Below the pieces are notes generated by a model, which saw only the letters and a list, made by a program, of their open reading frames with translations, searched no databases and was not told the DNA's origin. This document shows, piece by piece, positions 53,852-63,746 of a stretch of DNA of 64,000 nt. Made by a program: the position numbers and the translations under genes. Source of the DNA: Streptomyces sp. NBC_00286 (GTDB lineage Bacteria; Actinomycetota; Actinomycetes; Streptomycetales; Streptomycetaceae); contig NZ_CP108054.1 of assembly GCF_036173125.1 (NCBI RefSeq), positions 7,283,001-7,347,000 on the forward strand. The letters run 5' to 3'. Position 1 is the first letter of the stretch. The number at the start of each line of letters is the position of its first letter.

Positions 53852-54619
53852 CTATACGTGGTCGTGCGTACGTCCCTTCCCGGGAAGCGTTCCCGGGGAT
53901 TCGGACAGCGCGGCTACCTGGGCGCGCAGCGCCCGAACTTCCTCTGACAGAGCCTCGATCGCGGCCGTCTGCCGGCGCTCCTCCACGTCGTCCGACTCGA
54001 AGCGGGCGATGAACCAGGCCGCGATGTTGGCGGTGACGACACCGAGCAGGGCGATCCCGGAGAGCATCAGCCCGACGGCGATCATGCGGCCGAGCCCGGT
54101 CGTCGGTGCGTGGTCGCCGTAGCCGACGGTCGTCATGGTGGTGAACGACCACCACACCGCGTCACCCATCGTCTTGATGTTGCCGCCCGGCGACTCCCGT
54201 TCCACGGACAGCACGGCGAGCGAGCCGAACATCATCAGCGCCACCACGGCGCCCACGACGTACGTCGTGAGCCGGATCTGCGTGGCCATCCTGGCCCGCT
54301 GTCCGACGAGCAACACGGTGGCCACGACTCTGAGCAGTTGCAGCGGCCGGATCAGCGGCAGCAGTACGGCGCACAGGTCGAGCCAGTGCGTACGTACGAA
54401 CTCCCCGCGCCGGTCGGCCAGTACGAGCCGTACCAGGTAGTCGAAGGAGAAGGCTCCCCACACCACCCACTCCACGACGGCACATGCGTCCATCACGGCG
54501 CGACTGGCGTCGGGCCAGACGATCGGCACCGCGTAGGCGGCGGCGAACACCACCGCCATCCCCATCAACGGCTGCTGAGTACGCCGCTCCCAACGAAGCT
54601 GCGCCGATCCCTCGTTCAT
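53852..54619 (-). CDS. Potassium-channel-like protein (two-pore-helix type) with coiled coil
   Basis: 255 residues, ATG 54619 with a weak signal. Hydrophobic segments at about 20-35, 45-65, 80-105, 120-140 and 170-190, with the K+ selectivity filter TVGYGD at 164-169 after the pore helix 'AVWWSFTTMTT'. The C-terminus (about 205-240) is a charged coiled coil that may assemble tetramers. Several Arg residues in the fourth segment resemble a voltage-sensor-like arrangement but are sparse. It is convergent with DUF4190 and divergent-free on the other side, where a dispersed repeat lies. Confidence 0.9.
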   Translation of the reverse strand: MNEGSAQLRWERRTQQPLMGMAVVFAAAYAVPIVWPDASRAVMDACAVVEWVVWGAFSFDYLVRLVLADRRGEFVRTHWLDLCAVLLPLIRPLQLLRVVATVLLVGQRARMATQIRLTTYVVGAVVALMMFGSLAVLSVERESPGGNIKTMGDAVWWSFTTMTTVGYGDHAPTTGLGRMIAVGLMLSGIALLGVVTANIAAWFIARFESDDVEERRQTAAIEALSEEVRALRAQVAALSESPGTLPGKGRTHDHV

Positions 54620-54660
54620 ACCCGCATTATCAGGGGCGGGGCCGCGGGCAGATGACGGCT

Positions 54661-54728
54661 CCGTTGTGGCTGGCGGTTCCGGAAGCGCCCTTCAGGGGCG
54701 CGGGGAACTGCGCGACCAGCCACAACGG
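54661..54728. repeat. Dispersed repeat copy 2 inside a 13-bp inverted repeat
   Basis: The 28-base core at 54694-54721 is identical to copies at 287 and 58548. CCGTTGTGGCTGG (54661-54673) and its exact complement (54716-54728) enclose it, so the unit can form a long hairpin. It sits between the channel gene start and the aceE stop. Confidence 0.88.
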
Positions 54729-54777
54729 ACCTGCAGTCAAGGAACGGACCTTGGAACCGCCCTCTTAAGCGGAGCGC

Positions 54778-57525
54778 TTACGCGTCGCCTCCCGCGGCAC
54801 CCGGATCCGCCGCCGAAACATCCAGCAACTGATACCGATCAACGGCCTGCTTCAAGGCCGAGCGATCGACCTTCCCCTCGCGGGCGAGCTCCGTCAGGAC
54901 CGCGACCACGATCGACTGCGCGTCGATGTGGAAGAAGCGGCGAGCCGCCCCGCGGGTGTCCGCGAAACCGAAACCGTCCGCCCCCAGGGACTGGTACGTG
55001 CCGGGTACCCAGCGCGAGATCTGATCCGGAACCGATCGCATCCAGTCGGAGACCGCCACGAACGGACCCTCGGCGTCCGACAACTTCCGCGTCACATACG
55101 GAACTCGCTGCTCTTCCTCGGGGTGAAGGAGATTGTGCTGCTCCACTTCCACGGCCTCGCGTCGCAGCTCGTTCCAGGAGGTCGCCGACCAGACGTCCGC
55201 CTTGACGTTCCACTCCTCGGCGAGGATCTTCTGCGCCTCGACGGCCCACGGAACGGCGACACCGGACGCCATGATCTGCGCGGGAATGGAGCCCGAAGTG
55301 CCTGCCGAGAAGCGGTGGATGCCCTTGAGGATGCCCTCGACGTCCACGTTCTCCGGTTCGGACGGGTGCTGGATCGGCTCGTTGTAGACGGTGAGGTAGT
55401 AGAAGACGTCCTCGCCGTGCGGGTGCTCCTCGGAGGAGCCGTACATCCGGCGAAGCCCGTCCTTCACGATGTGCGCGATCTCGAAACCGTACGCCGGGTC
55501 GTACGCGACACAGCCCGGGTTCGTCGAGGCCAGCAACTGCGAGTGTCCGTCCGCGTGTTGCAGACCCTCACCGGTCAGCGTCGTACGGCCCGCGGTCGCG
55601 CCCAGTACAAAACCGCGCGCCAACTGGTCGGCCATCTGCCAGAACTGGTCACCGGTGCGCTGGAATCCGAACATCGAGTAGAAGACGTACACCGGGATGA
55701 GCGGCTCGCCGTGCGTCGCGTACGCCGAACCGGCCGCGATCAGCGACGCCGTGCAGCCCGCCTCGGAGATGCCGTCGTGCAGCATCTGCCCGGTCGGCGA
55801 CTCCTTGTACGCGAGCAGCAGATCACGGTCGACCGCCTCGTACTGCTGGCCGAGCGGGTTGTAGATCTTCGCGCTCGGGAAGAACGAGTCCATGCCGAAG
55901 GTGCGGTACTCGTCGGGCGCGATCAGCACGAACCGCTTGCCGATCTCCTTGTCCCGCATGAGGTCCTTCAGCAGCCGTACGAACGCCATGGTCGTGGCGA
56001 TCGACTGCTGACCGGACCCCTTCTTCACACTCGCGTACGTCTTGTCCTCGGGCAGCGCGAGCGGCTTCGAGCGCACGACGCGGGTCGGGACGTAACCGCC
56101 CAGGCCTTTGCGGCGGTCGTGCATGTACTGGATCTCCTCGGAGTTCGGGCCCGGGTGGTAGTACGGCGGCGGGCCCTCCTCCAGTTCCTTGTCGGAGATC
56201 GGCAGGTGCAGGCGGTCGCGGAAGCCCTTGAGGTCGGCGACCGTCAGCTTCTTCATCTGGTGCGTGGCGTTACGGCCCTCGAAGTTCGGGCCGAGCGTCC
56301 AGCCCTTGATCGTCTTGGCGAGGATCACCGTGGGCTGGCCCTTGTGCGCCTTGGCCGCCGAGAACGCCGCGTAGATCTTCCGGTGGTCGTGGCCGCCGCG
56401 ACCGAGGTGCAGGATCTGGTCGTCGGTCATGTTCTCGACCATCGTCCGCAGCCGCTGGTCGTCGCCGAAGAAGTGGTCGCGGATGTACGCGCCGGTCTCG
56501 GTGGCGTACGTCTGGAACTGGCCGTCCGGCGTGGTGTTCATCTTGTTGACCAGCACACCGTCGCGGTCCTGGGCGAGCAGCGGGTCCCAGGTGCGGTCCC
56601 AGACCAGCTTGATCACATTCCAGCCGGCGCCCCGGAACTGGGACTCCAGCTCCTGGATGATCTTGCCGTTGCCGCGTACGGGACCGTCGAGCCGCTGGAG
56701 GTTGCAGTTGACGACGAAGGTCAGGTTGTCCAGGCCCTCGCGCGCGGCGATGGACAGCTGGCCGAGCGACTCCGGCTCGTCCATCTCGCCGTCGCCGAGG
56801 AAGGCCCACACATGGGACTTGGAGGTGTCCGCGATGCCGCGGGCCTCCATGTAGCGGTTCATCCGCGCCTGGAAGATCGCGCCCAGCGGGCCGAGGCCCA
56901 TGGAGACGGTCGGGAACTCCCAGAAGTCGGGCATCGAGCGGGGGTGCGGGTAGCTGGACAGTCCGTCCGGGTACTTCGACTTCTCCTGGCGGAAGCCGTC
57001 GAGCTGCCCCTCGGAGAGGCGGTCCAGCATGAAGGCGCGTGCGTAGATGCCCGGCGAGGCATGGCCCTGGAAGAAGACCTGGTCGCCGCCGTCGCCCTCG
57101 TCCTTGCCGCGGAAGAAGTGGTTGAAGCCCACGTCGTAGAGGGAGGCGGAGGAGGCGAAGGTGGCGATATGGCCGCCGACGCCGATGCCTGGGCGCTGGG
57201 CCCGCGAGACCATGACCGCGGCGTTCCAGCGGGTCGCGTTGAGGATCTTGCGCTCGATCTCCTCGTTGCCCGGGAAGAACGGCTCGTCCTTGGTGGCGAT
57301 GGTGTTGACGTAATCCGTGCTGCGCATCTCGGGCACGGCCACGCGCTTCTCGCGGGCCCGCTCGATCAGGCGCAACATCAGATACCGGGCTCGCTCCCGG
57401 CCGCGCTGGTCGACGGCGGCATCGAGGGAATCGAGCCACTCCTGGGTCTCTTCGGGATCGAAGTCAGGTACCTGACTCGGAAGGCCGCCAATGATGATCG
57501 GGTTGCGATCGGGTCCGGAAGCCAC
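54778..57525 (-). CDS. aceE: Pyruvate dehydrogenase E1 component (homodimeric type)
   Basis: 915 residues from GTG 57525, GAAGGA upstream. Decarboxylates pyruvate and transfers acetyl to lipoyl-E2. The thiamine-diphosphate motif [10 protein letters not shown]...[19 protein letters not shown] is intact (about 245-285), and the C-terminal half has the usual transketolase-like pyrimidine and C-terminal domains. Length and sequence are normal for actinobacterial AceE. The E2 and E3 genes are not in the window. It is divergent from DUF3052, with 479 bases between them. Confidence 0.97.
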   Translation of the reverse strand: MASGPDRNPIIIGGLPSQVPDFDPEETQEWLDSLDAAVDQRGRERARYLMLRLIERAREKRVAVPEMRSTDYVNTIATKDEPFFPGNEEIERKILNATRWNAAVMVSRAQRPGIGVGGHIATFASSASLYDVGFNHFFRGKDEGDGGDQVFFQGHASPGIYARAFMLDRLSEGQLDGFRQEKSKYPDGLSSYPHPRSMPDFWEFPTVSMGLGPLGAIFQARMNRYMEARGIADTSKSHVWAFLGDGEMDEPESLGQLSIAAREGLDNLTFVVNCNLQRLDGPVRGNGKIIQELESQFRGAGWNVIKLVWDRTWDPLLAQDRDGVLVNKMNTTPDGQFQTYATETGAYIRDHFFGDDQRLRTMVENMTDDQILHLGRGGHDHRKIYAAFSAAKAHKGQPTVILAKTIKGWTLGPNFEGRNATHQMKKLTVADLKGFRDRLHLPISDKELEEGPPPYYHPGPNSEEIQYMHDRRKGLGGYVPTRVVRSKPLALPEDKTYASVKKGSGQQSIATTMAFVRLLKDLMRDKEIGKRFVLIAPDEYRTFGMDSFFPSAKIYNPLGQQYEAVDRDLLLAYKESPTGQMLHDGISEAGCTASLIAAGSAYATHGEPLIPVYVFYSMFGFQRTGDQFWQMADQLARGFVLGATAGRTTLTGEGLQHADGHSQLLASTNPGCVAYDPAYGFEIAHIVKDGLRRMYGSSEEHPHGEDVFYYLTVYNEPIQHPSEPENVDVEGILKGIHRFSAGTSGSIPAQIMASGVAVPWAVEAQKILAEEWNVKADVWSATSWNELRREAVEVEQHNLLHPEEEQRVPYVTRKLSDAEGPFVAVSDWMRSVPDQISRWVPGTYQSLGADGFGFADTRGAARRFFHIDAQSIVVAVLTELAREGKVDRSALKQAVDRYQLLDVSAADPGAAGGDA

Positions 57526-58004
57526 GCTGTTCCTTCGCTTTCAGGGAGGCCGTTCTTCTCGGTTCTTCTTCTCGGCTCTGCTGGGTCGTTGCTCGGTGTT
57601 CTCGCCGCTGCGCTCGGGGTTCACACCGATCCCCATCGTGTACCTCGGGAACGGAAACGTCACCTCTACCGAGGGGTAACCAGGACGTTCACACGGTTCC
57701 CCGGGGACGGGCCCGGCAAATCGCAACGATACGCCCGACCCGTGACGCGGTCCGCAAAGTCATTCGAGTCCCGTACCCTCGAAGGGTTCCGAAATTCACA
57801 AAGCGGGCAGATCGCTGTGGTGTGTGTCACCTGGAGCCGTGATTGGCTGTCTGGAGTTGCGGCGACACCGCCGGGATCGTCACCGTTTCGGCGGTCTCAA
57901 CGGCCGGGTACTTGCGCGATCCGTCCCGCCCGTGTGGACTACGGCCAATGCTTCGCGCACGCGCGTGGCTTGAACCTTTACCAAACATGATCAGGAGGCA
58001 ACCC
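57526..58004. other. 479-base divergent region between aceE and DUF3052
   Basis: No gene. Promoters of both genes must be here. GTGGTGTGTGTCACC near 57819-57833 and CAGTTTGGCTGTCTGGAG-type runs are not clear operators. No PdhR-like or other known site is recognised by eye. Confidence 0.55.
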
Positions 58005-58442
58005 GTGAGCGCGACCGCGGACCACGCGGAGGAGCGGACGAGCCTGGCCGCCAGGCTGGGATTCCAGCCCGAGCAGGTGGTCCAGGAGATCGGCTTCGAC
58101 GACGACGTCGACCAGGAGCTCCGCGAGGCCATTGAGGAAGTGATCGGCAGCGAGCTCGTGGACGAGGAGTACGACGACGTCGCCGACGCCGTGGTGCTCT
58201 GGTTCCGTGACGACGACGGCGACCTGACGGATGCGCTGGTGGATGCCACCACGTACGTCGAAGAGGGCGGCGGCATTCTGCTGCTGACGCCGAAGACCGG
58301 CCGTGACGGCTATGTGGAGCCGAGCGATATCGCCGAAGCCGCGACGACCGCGGGGCTGTCCCAGACCAAGAGCATCAGCGTGGGCAAGGACTGGAGCGGC
58401 AGCCGCCTGGCTACGCCGAAGGCGGCCAAGTCCAAGAGGTGA
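58005..58442 (+). CDS. DUF3052 family protein
   Basis: 145 residues from GTG 58005, AGGAGG at 6 bases. The start MSATADHAEERTSLAARLGF then QPEQVVQEIGFDDDVD is the DUF3052 pattern, an actinobacterial family near aceE in several genomes in my experience. It is acidic with a beta-rich middle ('DAVVLWFRDDDGDLTDALVDA', 'GGGILLLTPKTGRDGYV'), and the tail is basic (PKAAKSKR). Function unknown; the neighbouring genes give no direct clue. It is followed by a terminator. Confidence 0.88.
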   Translation: MSATADHAEERTSLAARLGFQPEQVVQEIGFDDDVDQELREAIEEVIGSELVDEEYDDVADAVVLWFRDDDGDLTDALVDATTYVEEGGGILLLTPKTGRDGYVEPSDIAEAATTAGLSQTKSISVGKDWSGSRLATPKAAKSKR

Positions 58443-58455
58443 CGTTCTCGTCGTA

Positions 58456-58487
58456 CCGGAGGGGCTCGCTTTTGCGGGCCCCTCCGG
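58456..58487 (+). terminator. Terminator after DUF3052
   Basis: CCGGAGGGGCTCGC (58456-58469) and GCGGGCCCCTCCGG (58474-58487) form a 14-bp stem (one G-T pair) with the 4-base loop TTTT. It lies 13 bases after the stop. Confidence 0.85.
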
Positions 58488-58504
58488 GCTTTGCGGGCTC
58501 GTTT

Positions 58505-58592
58505 TGGGTGCGGGTGTGTGGGGGAGGCGGGCAGTCGCAGGTTTTTAAGGGGCGCGGGGAACTGCGCGACCAGCCACGACGCACCCGCACCC
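58505..58592. repeat. Dispersed repeat copy 3 inside a 10-bp inverted repeat
   Basis: The 28-base core at 58548-58575 is identical to the other two copies. GGGTGCGGGT (58505-58514) and ACCCGCACCC (about 58583-58592) enclose it. The flank sequence differs from that of copy 2, so only the core is conserved while the stem differs. Confidence 0.85.
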
Positions 58593-58764
58593 GCGACACA
58601 GCGTGTCACCCCCCGCCCGGTAGGCGCCCCACCCACCCGCCGGAGGCGGGGGGCCTGGGGGCGCAGCCCCCGGTTTCGGGAAGGGGCGGGGCTGGGGAAA
58701 GAAACCCCCGGTGATCGTAGGGTGGGGCATGCCCGACTACCCCCCAGGAAGGGATGGCAGGACC

Positions 58765-59223
58765 ATGGCGATCGAGGTCGGCGACAAGGCGCCGGACTTT
58801 GCGCTCAAGGACAACCACGGCGCCACCGTGAAGCTCTCCGACTTCCGCGGAGCCAAGAACGTAGTTCTGCTCTTCTATCCGTTCGCCTTCACCGGCGTGT
58901 GCACCGGAGAACTCTGCGCCCTCCGCGACAACCTGCCGAAGTTCACCGACCGCGAGACCCAGCTGCTCGCCGTCTCCAACGACTCCATCCACACGCTGCG
59001 CGTCTTCGGCGAGCAGGAGGCCCTGGAGTACCCGCTGCTCTCCGACTTCTGGCCGCACGGCGAGGTCTCACGGGCATACGGCGTCTTCGACGAGGACAAG
59101 GGCTGCGCGGTGCGCGGCACCTTCGTCATCGACAAGGACGGAGTCGTCCGCTGGACCGTCGTGAACGGGCTTCCGGACGCGCGTGACCTGAACGAGTACG
59201 TGAAAGCGCTGGACACTCTGTGA
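58765..59223 (+). CDS. Peroxiredoxin, AhpE type
   Basis: 152 residues from ATG 58765 ([17 protein letters not shown]); an in-frame upstream ATG lies in the intergenic repeat-rich stretch and is less likely. The peroxidatic motif is P39-F-A-F-T43-G-V-C46-T with Cys46; Cys51 and a later Cys (DKGCAVRG) are possible resolving residues, but AhpE-type enzymes often use a low-molecular-weight thiol instead. It reduces peroxides and peroxynitrite. It is upstream of the terD gene and separated from it by about 115 bases; whether both are co-transcribed is unclear. Confidence 0.93.
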   Translation: MAIEVGDKAPDFALKDNHGATVKLSDFRGAKNVVLLFYPFAFTGVCTGELCALRDNLPKFTDRETQLLAVSNDSIHTLRVFGEQEALEYPLLSDFWPHGEVSRAYGVFDEDKGCAVRGTFVIDKDGVVRWTVVNGLPDARDLNEYVKALDTL

Positions 59224-59336
59224 TTCTTCGCCCGCAGGGCCTGCGTCAATAGGGAACCCCTCACTAGGATCGACACGTTGATCCGATACCAACGCACTAC
59301 GGGGCTCCCCGCCCCTGGACACCAATGGGAGGACTC

Positions 59337-59912
59337 GTGGGAGTCAGCCTCAGCAAGGGCGGCAACGTATCGCTTTCGAAGGAGGCGCCGGGCCTTACCG
59401 CGGTCATCGTCGGTCTGGGGTGGGACGTCCGCACCACCACCGGCACCGACTTCGACCTCGACGCCAGCGCCATCCTGACCAACGCCGAGGGGAAGGTCAG
59501 CAGCGACGCCAACTTCGTGTTCTTCAACAACCTGAAGAGCCAGGACGGCTCGGTCGAGCACACCGGTGACAACCTCACCGGTGAGGGTGAGGGCGACGAC
59601 GAGCAGATCAAGGTCAATCTCGCCGGCGTTCCGGCGGACGTGGAGAAGATCGTGTTCCCGGTCTCGATCTACGACGCCGAGAACCGCCAGCAGTCGTTCG
59701 GCCAGGTCCGCAACGCGTTCATCCGCGTCGTGAACCAGGCGGGCGGCGCGGAGATCGCGCGGTACGACCTCTCCGAGGACGCCTCGACGGAGACCGCCAT
59801 GGTCTTCGGCGAGCTGTACCGTCACGGCGCGGAGTGGAAGTTCCGCGCCATCGGCCAGGGCTACGCCTCGGGCCTGCGCGGCATCGCGCAGGACTTCGGC
59901 GTCAACGTCTGA
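59337..59912 (+). CDS. terD: TerD-family tellurium resistance/stress protein 1
   Basis: 191 residues from GTG 59337 ([20 protein letters not shown]), with GGGAGG close upstream and the usual TerD N-terminus. The calcium-binding residues are in '[10 protein letters not shown]' and '[20 protein letters not shown]'. TerD proteins bind Ca2+ and associate with membrane complexes in stress responses; in streptomycetes they affect development. It is about 58% identical by eye to the second TerD 126 bases downstream, so a tandem duplicate. Confidence 0.95.
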   Translation: MGVSLSKGGNVSLSKEAPGLTAVIVGLGWDVRTTTGTDFDLDASAILTNAEGKVSSDANFVFFNNLKSQDGSVEHTGDNLTGEGEGDDEQIKVNLAGVPADVEKIVFPVSIYDAENRQQSFGQVRNAFIRVVNQAGGAEIARYDLSEDASTETAMVFGELYRHGAEWKFRAIGQGYASGLRGIAQDFGVNV

Positions 59913-60037
59913 GCCTTTTCGGTTCCTGTTCGCAGAGGACAGGACCTGCCGCTTCACCTCCGTCCGGCGTCGCACACCACTAGTGCGGCGCCGGACGCGC
60001 TCGACAACTGAAGGCTTGACCGGGGAGGAACAGAAAC

Positions 60038-60613
60038 ATGGGCGTCACGCTCGCCAAGGGGGGCAATGTCTCCCTCTCCAAGGCCGCACCGAACCTCACA
60101 CAGGTGTTGATCGGGCTCGGCTGGGATGCGCGCTCCACCACCGGAGCCCCGTTCGACCTCGATGCCAGCGCACTGCTGTGCAACTCCGGGCGGGTGCTCG
60201 GTGACGAGTGGTTCATCTTCTACAACCAGCTCAAGAGCCCGGACGGCTCGGTCGAGCACACGGGCGACAACCTCACCGGCGAGGGCGACGGCGACGACGA
60301 GTCGATCCTGATCGACCTCTCCAAGGTGCCGGCCAACGTCGACAAGATCATCTTTCCGGTGTCGATTCATGACGCCGACAACCGCGGCCAGACCTTCGGC
60401 CAGGTCAGCAACGCGTTCATCCGCGTCGTCAACCAGGCCGACGGCCAGGAGCTCGCCCGCTATGACCTCTCCGAGGACGCCTCCACGGAGACCGCGATGA
60501 TCTTCGGCGAGGTCTACCGATACGGCACGGAATGGAAGTTCCGAGCCGTTGGACAGGGGTACGCGTCGGGGCTGCGGGGCATCGCTCTAGACTTCGGAGT
60601 CAATGTTTCGTAA
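60038..60613 (+). CDS. terD: TerD-family tellurium resistance/stress protein 2
   Basis: 191 residues from ATG 60038, GGGGAGG at good spacing. The same fold and Ca2+-site layout as the first TerD ('[12 protein letters not shown]', '[20 protein letters not shown]', '[13 protein letters not shown]'). The tandem copies and the following DUF475 gene (50 bases away) make an operon-like set. A Cys in 'LLCNSG' is an individual difference from copy 1. The role in tellurite resistance itself is not proven for this strain. Confidence 0.95.
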   Translation: MGVTLAKGGNVSLSKAAPNLTQVLIGLGWDARSTTGAPFDLDASALLCNSGRVLGDEWFIFYNQLKSPDGSVEHTGDNLTGEGDGDDESILIDLSKVPANVDKIIFPVSIHDADNRGQTFGQVSNAFIRVVNQADGQELARYDLSEDASTETAMIFGEVYRYGTEWKFRAVGQGYASGLRGIALDFGVNVS

Positions 60614-60662
60614 AGCCGCGCGCGGCGCGGGGGAGACCCGTACACAGATGATTGGGTAGCCA

Positions 60663-61808
60663 GTGGTTCTGAAAACCTTCGGCTGGTCGTTCGCGGTCAC
60701 CGCGCTCGGCCTGGTCGCAGCGGTGCTGTTCGGAGGATGGGGCGCGTTCGGGATCGTCCTGATCCTGTCCATCCTTGAGATCTCGCTGTCCTTCGACAAC
60801 GCGGTGGTCAACGCCGGAATCCTGAAGAAGATGAATGCCTTCTGGCAGAAGATCTTCCTTACCATCGGCATCCTGATCGCCGTCTTCGGAATGCGGCTCG
60901 TCTTCCCCGTGGTGATCGTGGCGGTCAGTGCCTCCCTCGGCCCCATCGAGGCCGTCGACCTGGCGTTGAACAACCCGGACCGCTACGAGGAGTTGGTGAC
61001 CGACGCCCACCCGTCGATCGCGGCCTTCGGCGGTATGTTCCTCCTGATGATCTTCCTCGACTTCGTCTTCGAGGACCGTGAGATCAAGTGGCTGGGCAAG
61101 ATCGAGCGTCCGCTGGCCAAGCTCGGCAAGGTCGACATGCTCTCGGCCTGCATCGCGCTGATCGTCCTGCTGGGCGTCGCGCTGACCTTCGCCCAGAACG
61201 CCCATCTGCACTCCGGGTCCGCCAACAAGGCGGAGACAGTACTGCTCTCCGGCGTCGCGGGCCTTGTCACGTACCTGGTGGTGGGCGGTCTCTCCGGCTT
61301 CTTCGAGCACCGGATCGAGGAAACGGAGGAGAAGGAGCACGAGGCCGAGGAGGAGGCCAAGAAGGCCGGGAAGCCGGTCTCCGCGGTGGCGCTGGCCGGC
61401 AAGGCGGCCTTCTTCATGTTCCTCTACCTGGAGGTTCTGGACGCCTCGTTCTCCTTCGACGGTGTCATCGGCGCCTTCGCCATCACCAACGACATCGTGC
61501 TGATGGCCCTCGGCCTCGGTATCGGCGCCATGTACGTCCGGTCCCTCACCGTCTACCTCGTCCGCGAGGGCACGCTCGACGACTACGTCTACCTGGAGCA
61601 CGGCGCGCACTACGCGATCGGCGCGCTCGCCACGATCCTGCTGATCACCATCCAGTACGAGATCAACGAGATCATCACCGGTCTCATCGGCGTCGTCCTG
61701 ATCGGCTGGTCCTTCTGGTCCTCGGTCCGCCGCAACCGCGAACTGGCGGCCGCCGAGGGAAAAGCTGACGCCTCGGGCGACAAGCCAGAAGTCTCGTCCG
61801 GGGTGTGA
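60663..61808 (+). CDS. DUF475/TerC-like membrane protein
   Basis: 381 residues from GTG 60663, weak ribosome-binding site. Eight to nine hydrophobic segments; the two diagnostic acidic motifs of the TerC/LysE superfamily are 'EISLSFDNAVVNAGILKKM' near the start and 'EVLDASFSFDGVIGAFAI' in the second half. A charged loop (about 215-240, 'EETEEKEHEAEEEAKKAGK') divides them. DUF475 proteins are the usual membrane partner of TerD operons. The metal or substrate moved is not known. A terminator follows. Confidence 0.92.
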   Translation: MVLKTFGWSFAVTALGLVAAVLFGGWGAFGIVLILSILEISLSFDNAVVNAGILKKMNAFWQKIFLTIGILIAVFGMRLVFPVVIVAVSASLGPIEAVDLALNNPDRYEELVTDAHPSIAAFGGMFLLMIFLDFVFEDREIKWLGKIERPLAKLGKVDMLSACIALIVLLGVALTFAQNAHLHSGSANKAETVLLSGVAGLVTYLVVGGLSGFFEHRIEETEEKEHEAEEEAKKAGKPVSAVALAGKAAFFMFLYLEVLDASFSFDGVIGAFAITNDIVLMALGLGIGAMYVRSLTVYLVREGTLDDYVYLEHGAHYAIGALATILLITIQYEINEIITGLIGVVLIGWSFWSSVRRNRELAAAEGKADASGDKPEVSSGV

Positions 61809-61837
61809 CACCCCTCCCGTTGAGGAACGCTCTGAGG

Positions 61838-61873
61838 CGGGGCGGCCACGAGGAAGTCCTTGTGGCCGCCCCG
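61838..61873 (+). terminator. Terminator after the DUF475 gene
   Basis: A perfect 12-bp stem CGGGGCGGCCAC (61838-61849) and GTGGCCGCCCCG (61862-61873) has a loop that itself contains GAGGA/TCCT pairs. It lies 30 bases after the stop. Confidence 0.82.
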
Positions 61874-61934
61874 TCGTCGTATCTGTTGTATTCGTTGGTG
61901 TTCGCCGAGCTGAACAGCTAACCGTGGGGGTGGA

Positions 61935-62675
61935 ATGAGCTTCTGGGACGGTCTGTGGCGTGGCGGGCGATCGACTCAGTTCGATTCGGGGAGCGCGGCG
62001 ACCAACGCCATCACGCTCACCAAGCGGAACCAGTCGGTCTCGCTCACCAAACAGGGCGCGGCCAACGGCAATCTGCGGATCAACCTGTCCTGGCGGATGC
62101 GCACGTCCGACATAGGCGGCGGCCGGCGCGGCAGCCTGCTGCGCCACCCCTTCCAGGCGTTCAAGCCCGAAGTGGTGCAGGCGCACACCGAGAGCATGGT
62201 CAACGTCGACCTCGATCTGGGCTGCCTGTACGAGCTGACGGACGGCACCAAGGGCGTCGTACAGCCGCTGGGGAGCTTCTACGGAGAGCTCAACGGACCG
62301 CCGTACGTGAAACTCAGCGGTGACGACCGCTTCGGCTCGGGCTCGGGCGAGACGATCTTCATCAACCTCGACCACCGGGAGCAGATCAAGCGGCTCCTGG
62401 TCTTCGTCTACATCTACGACCAGACCCCGGCCTTCGACCGTACGCACGCCATCGTGACCCTCTATCCCAGCAACGGCCCGCGGATCGAGGTCGGCCTCGA
62501 CGAGCGCCACCCACAGGCCCGTTCCTGCGCGGTGGTCATGATCGAGAACGTCAAGAACGAGCTGCTCGTGCGACGCGAGGTGAAGTTCGTGTACGGGTTC
62601 CAGGCGGAGCTGGACCGGCTGTACGGCTGGGGGCTGCAGTGGGGGCGCGGCTACAAGGCGAAGGCCGACCGTTGA
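61935..62675 (+). CDS. TerA-like stress protein of the TerD superfamily
   Basis: 246 residues, ATG 61935, GGGGGTGG upstream. N-terminal linker (MSFWDGLWRGGRSTQFDSGSA) followed by a TerD/TerA-type beta sandwich ('LTKRNQSVSLTKQGAANGNLRINLSW', 'DLDLGCLYELTDGTKGVVQPLG', 'FINLDHREQIKRLLVFVYIYD'). Tellurite-resistance TerA proteins have such a domain. It is placed within the Ter cluster and convergent with the next TerD-family gene. Function within the complex is inferred. Confidence 0.88.
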   Translation: MSFWDGLWRGGRSTQFDSGSAATNAITLTKRNQSVSLTKQGAANGNLRINLSWRMRTSDIGGGRRGSLLRHPFQAFKPEVVQAHTESMVNVDLDLGCLYELTDGTKGVVQPLGSFYGELNGPPYVKLSGDDRFGSGSGETIFINLDHREQIKRLLVFVYIYDQTPAFDRTHAIVTLYPSNGPRIEVGLDERHPQARSCAVVMIENVKNELLVRREVKFVYGFQAELDRLYGWGLQWGRGYKAKADR

Positions 62676-62718
62676 GCCCCGTACGCCTGAAGTGGGTGCC
62701 CCGGCCGCGGAGTGGTGC

Positions 62719-63549
62719 TCACCGCCCGACGAACTGCGGTCCCTGCGGCGGCAGTTTGAACTCCGGGTCGGGGAGGGCCGGGACCGGGTGCGGATAGCCG
62801 TACGCGGGCTGGGCCGTCGCCGCGGCGGGCTGGGCCGGGGCTGCCTGCGGGTAGGCGTACGAGGCCGGCTGCGGGTAACCGTACGCCGGCTGGGTCGTGG
62901 ACTCCGGGGGGTAGCCGTACGCGGGCTGCGCCGGCTGCTGGGGGAGACCGGAGGCGGCGGGCTGCTCGGGCGGCAGCGGCGCCGAGTTGCCGGCGGACTC
63001 GGGCTCGGAATCGTCCACCATGATGCCGAAGTCGCTGGCCAGGCCCTCGATGCCGTTCGAATAGCCTTCGCCGAGCGCCCGGAACTTCCAGCCCTTCCCG
63101 CGCCGGTACAGCTCGCCGCAGATCAGCGCGGTCTCCTCGCCGGTCTCCGGCTTGATGTCGAAGTACGCCAACGGCTCACCGTCGGCGACGGAGGCGTCGT
63201 ACAGCAGGATCCGCAGGGCGGGTACGCGGTCGAAGGTGACGTCGTCGGCCGAGGCGACCAGCAGGATCCGCGTCACCGCGCTTTCGACGCCCGCCAGGTC
63301 CGACTGGATCGTGTCGGTGAGCCCCTCGGTGACCCGCTTCTTGCCGAGGCGCCAGACCTTGCCGGAGGGGTGCCGGGGCTGGTTGTAGAAGACGAAGTCC
63401 TCGTCGGATCGCACACGATCGTCAGGCCCGAGGAGCAGCGCCGAGGCGTCCACGTCGGGCACGCCCTGCCCCGGCGACCAGCGCAGCACGGACCGTACCG
63501 CCTTGGCGTCCAGCGGTACGTTCGACCCTTTCAGCATCGCGTGCGTCAT
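62719..63549 (-). CDS. TerD-domain protein with Gln-Pro-Ala-Tyr-Gly-Tyr-Pro repeats
   Basis: 276 residues, ATG 63549 with GGATG upstream. Residues 1-180 are a TerD-type domain ('[34 protein letters not shown]', '[25 protein letters not shown]'). The last 95 residues are Pro/Gln/Ala/Tyr-rich with at least four QPAYGYP units, a disordered low-complexity tail that could mediate assembly or anchoring. Such fusions are common in streptomycetes. It is on the strand opposite the other Ter genes and divergent from the lyase gene; it probably belongs to the same stress system. Confidence 0.93.
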   Translation of the reverse strand: MTHAMLKGSNVPLDAKAVRSVLRWSPGQGVPDVDASALLLGPDDRVRSDEDFVFYNQPRHPSGKVWRLGKKRVTEGLTDTIQSDLAGVESAVTRILLVASADDVTFDRVPALRILLYDASVADGEPLAYFDIKPETGEETALICGELYRRGKGWKFRALGEGYSNGIEGLASDFGIMVDDSEPESAGNSAPLPPEQPAASGLPQQPAQPAYGYPPESTTQPAYGYPQPASYAYPQAAPAQPAAATAQPAYGYPHPVPALPDPEFKLPPQGPQFVGR

Positions 63550-63746
63550 GCGGTCATCCTGCCTTCTCGGTCCTGGTCACGACAACGCGGGTGCGCCACA
63601 ACCCTTTCGATGTGACGCTGGAGGACATGGTTGTGTTCGTGTGCGTTACCTGAATTTCATGCCCGGCGGGAACCTCGGACATGGATCTCTACGTACTATT
63701 ACCGGCCACATATCGTCAGGCGTCTCAGCCGCCCCGGGGGAGTCAC

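Larger units (their letters stand above)
58443..58764. other. 322-base intergenic stretch with terminator and repeats
   Basis: Contains the DUF3052 terminator (58456-58487), repeat copy 3 with its inverted repeat (58505-58592), and a GC-rich CCGCCGGAGGCGGGGGGCC/GGGGGCGCAGCCCCC stretch (58637-58672) typical of streptomycete intergenic sequence. No gene is visible. Confidence 0.7.

Noticed and set aside
54928..57990. A 1,020-residue open frame on the plus strand opposite aceE
   Set aside because: It is the antisense shadow of aceE, has an odd Val/Arg/Asp-rich composition and no ribosome-binding site. aceE is clearly the real gene.
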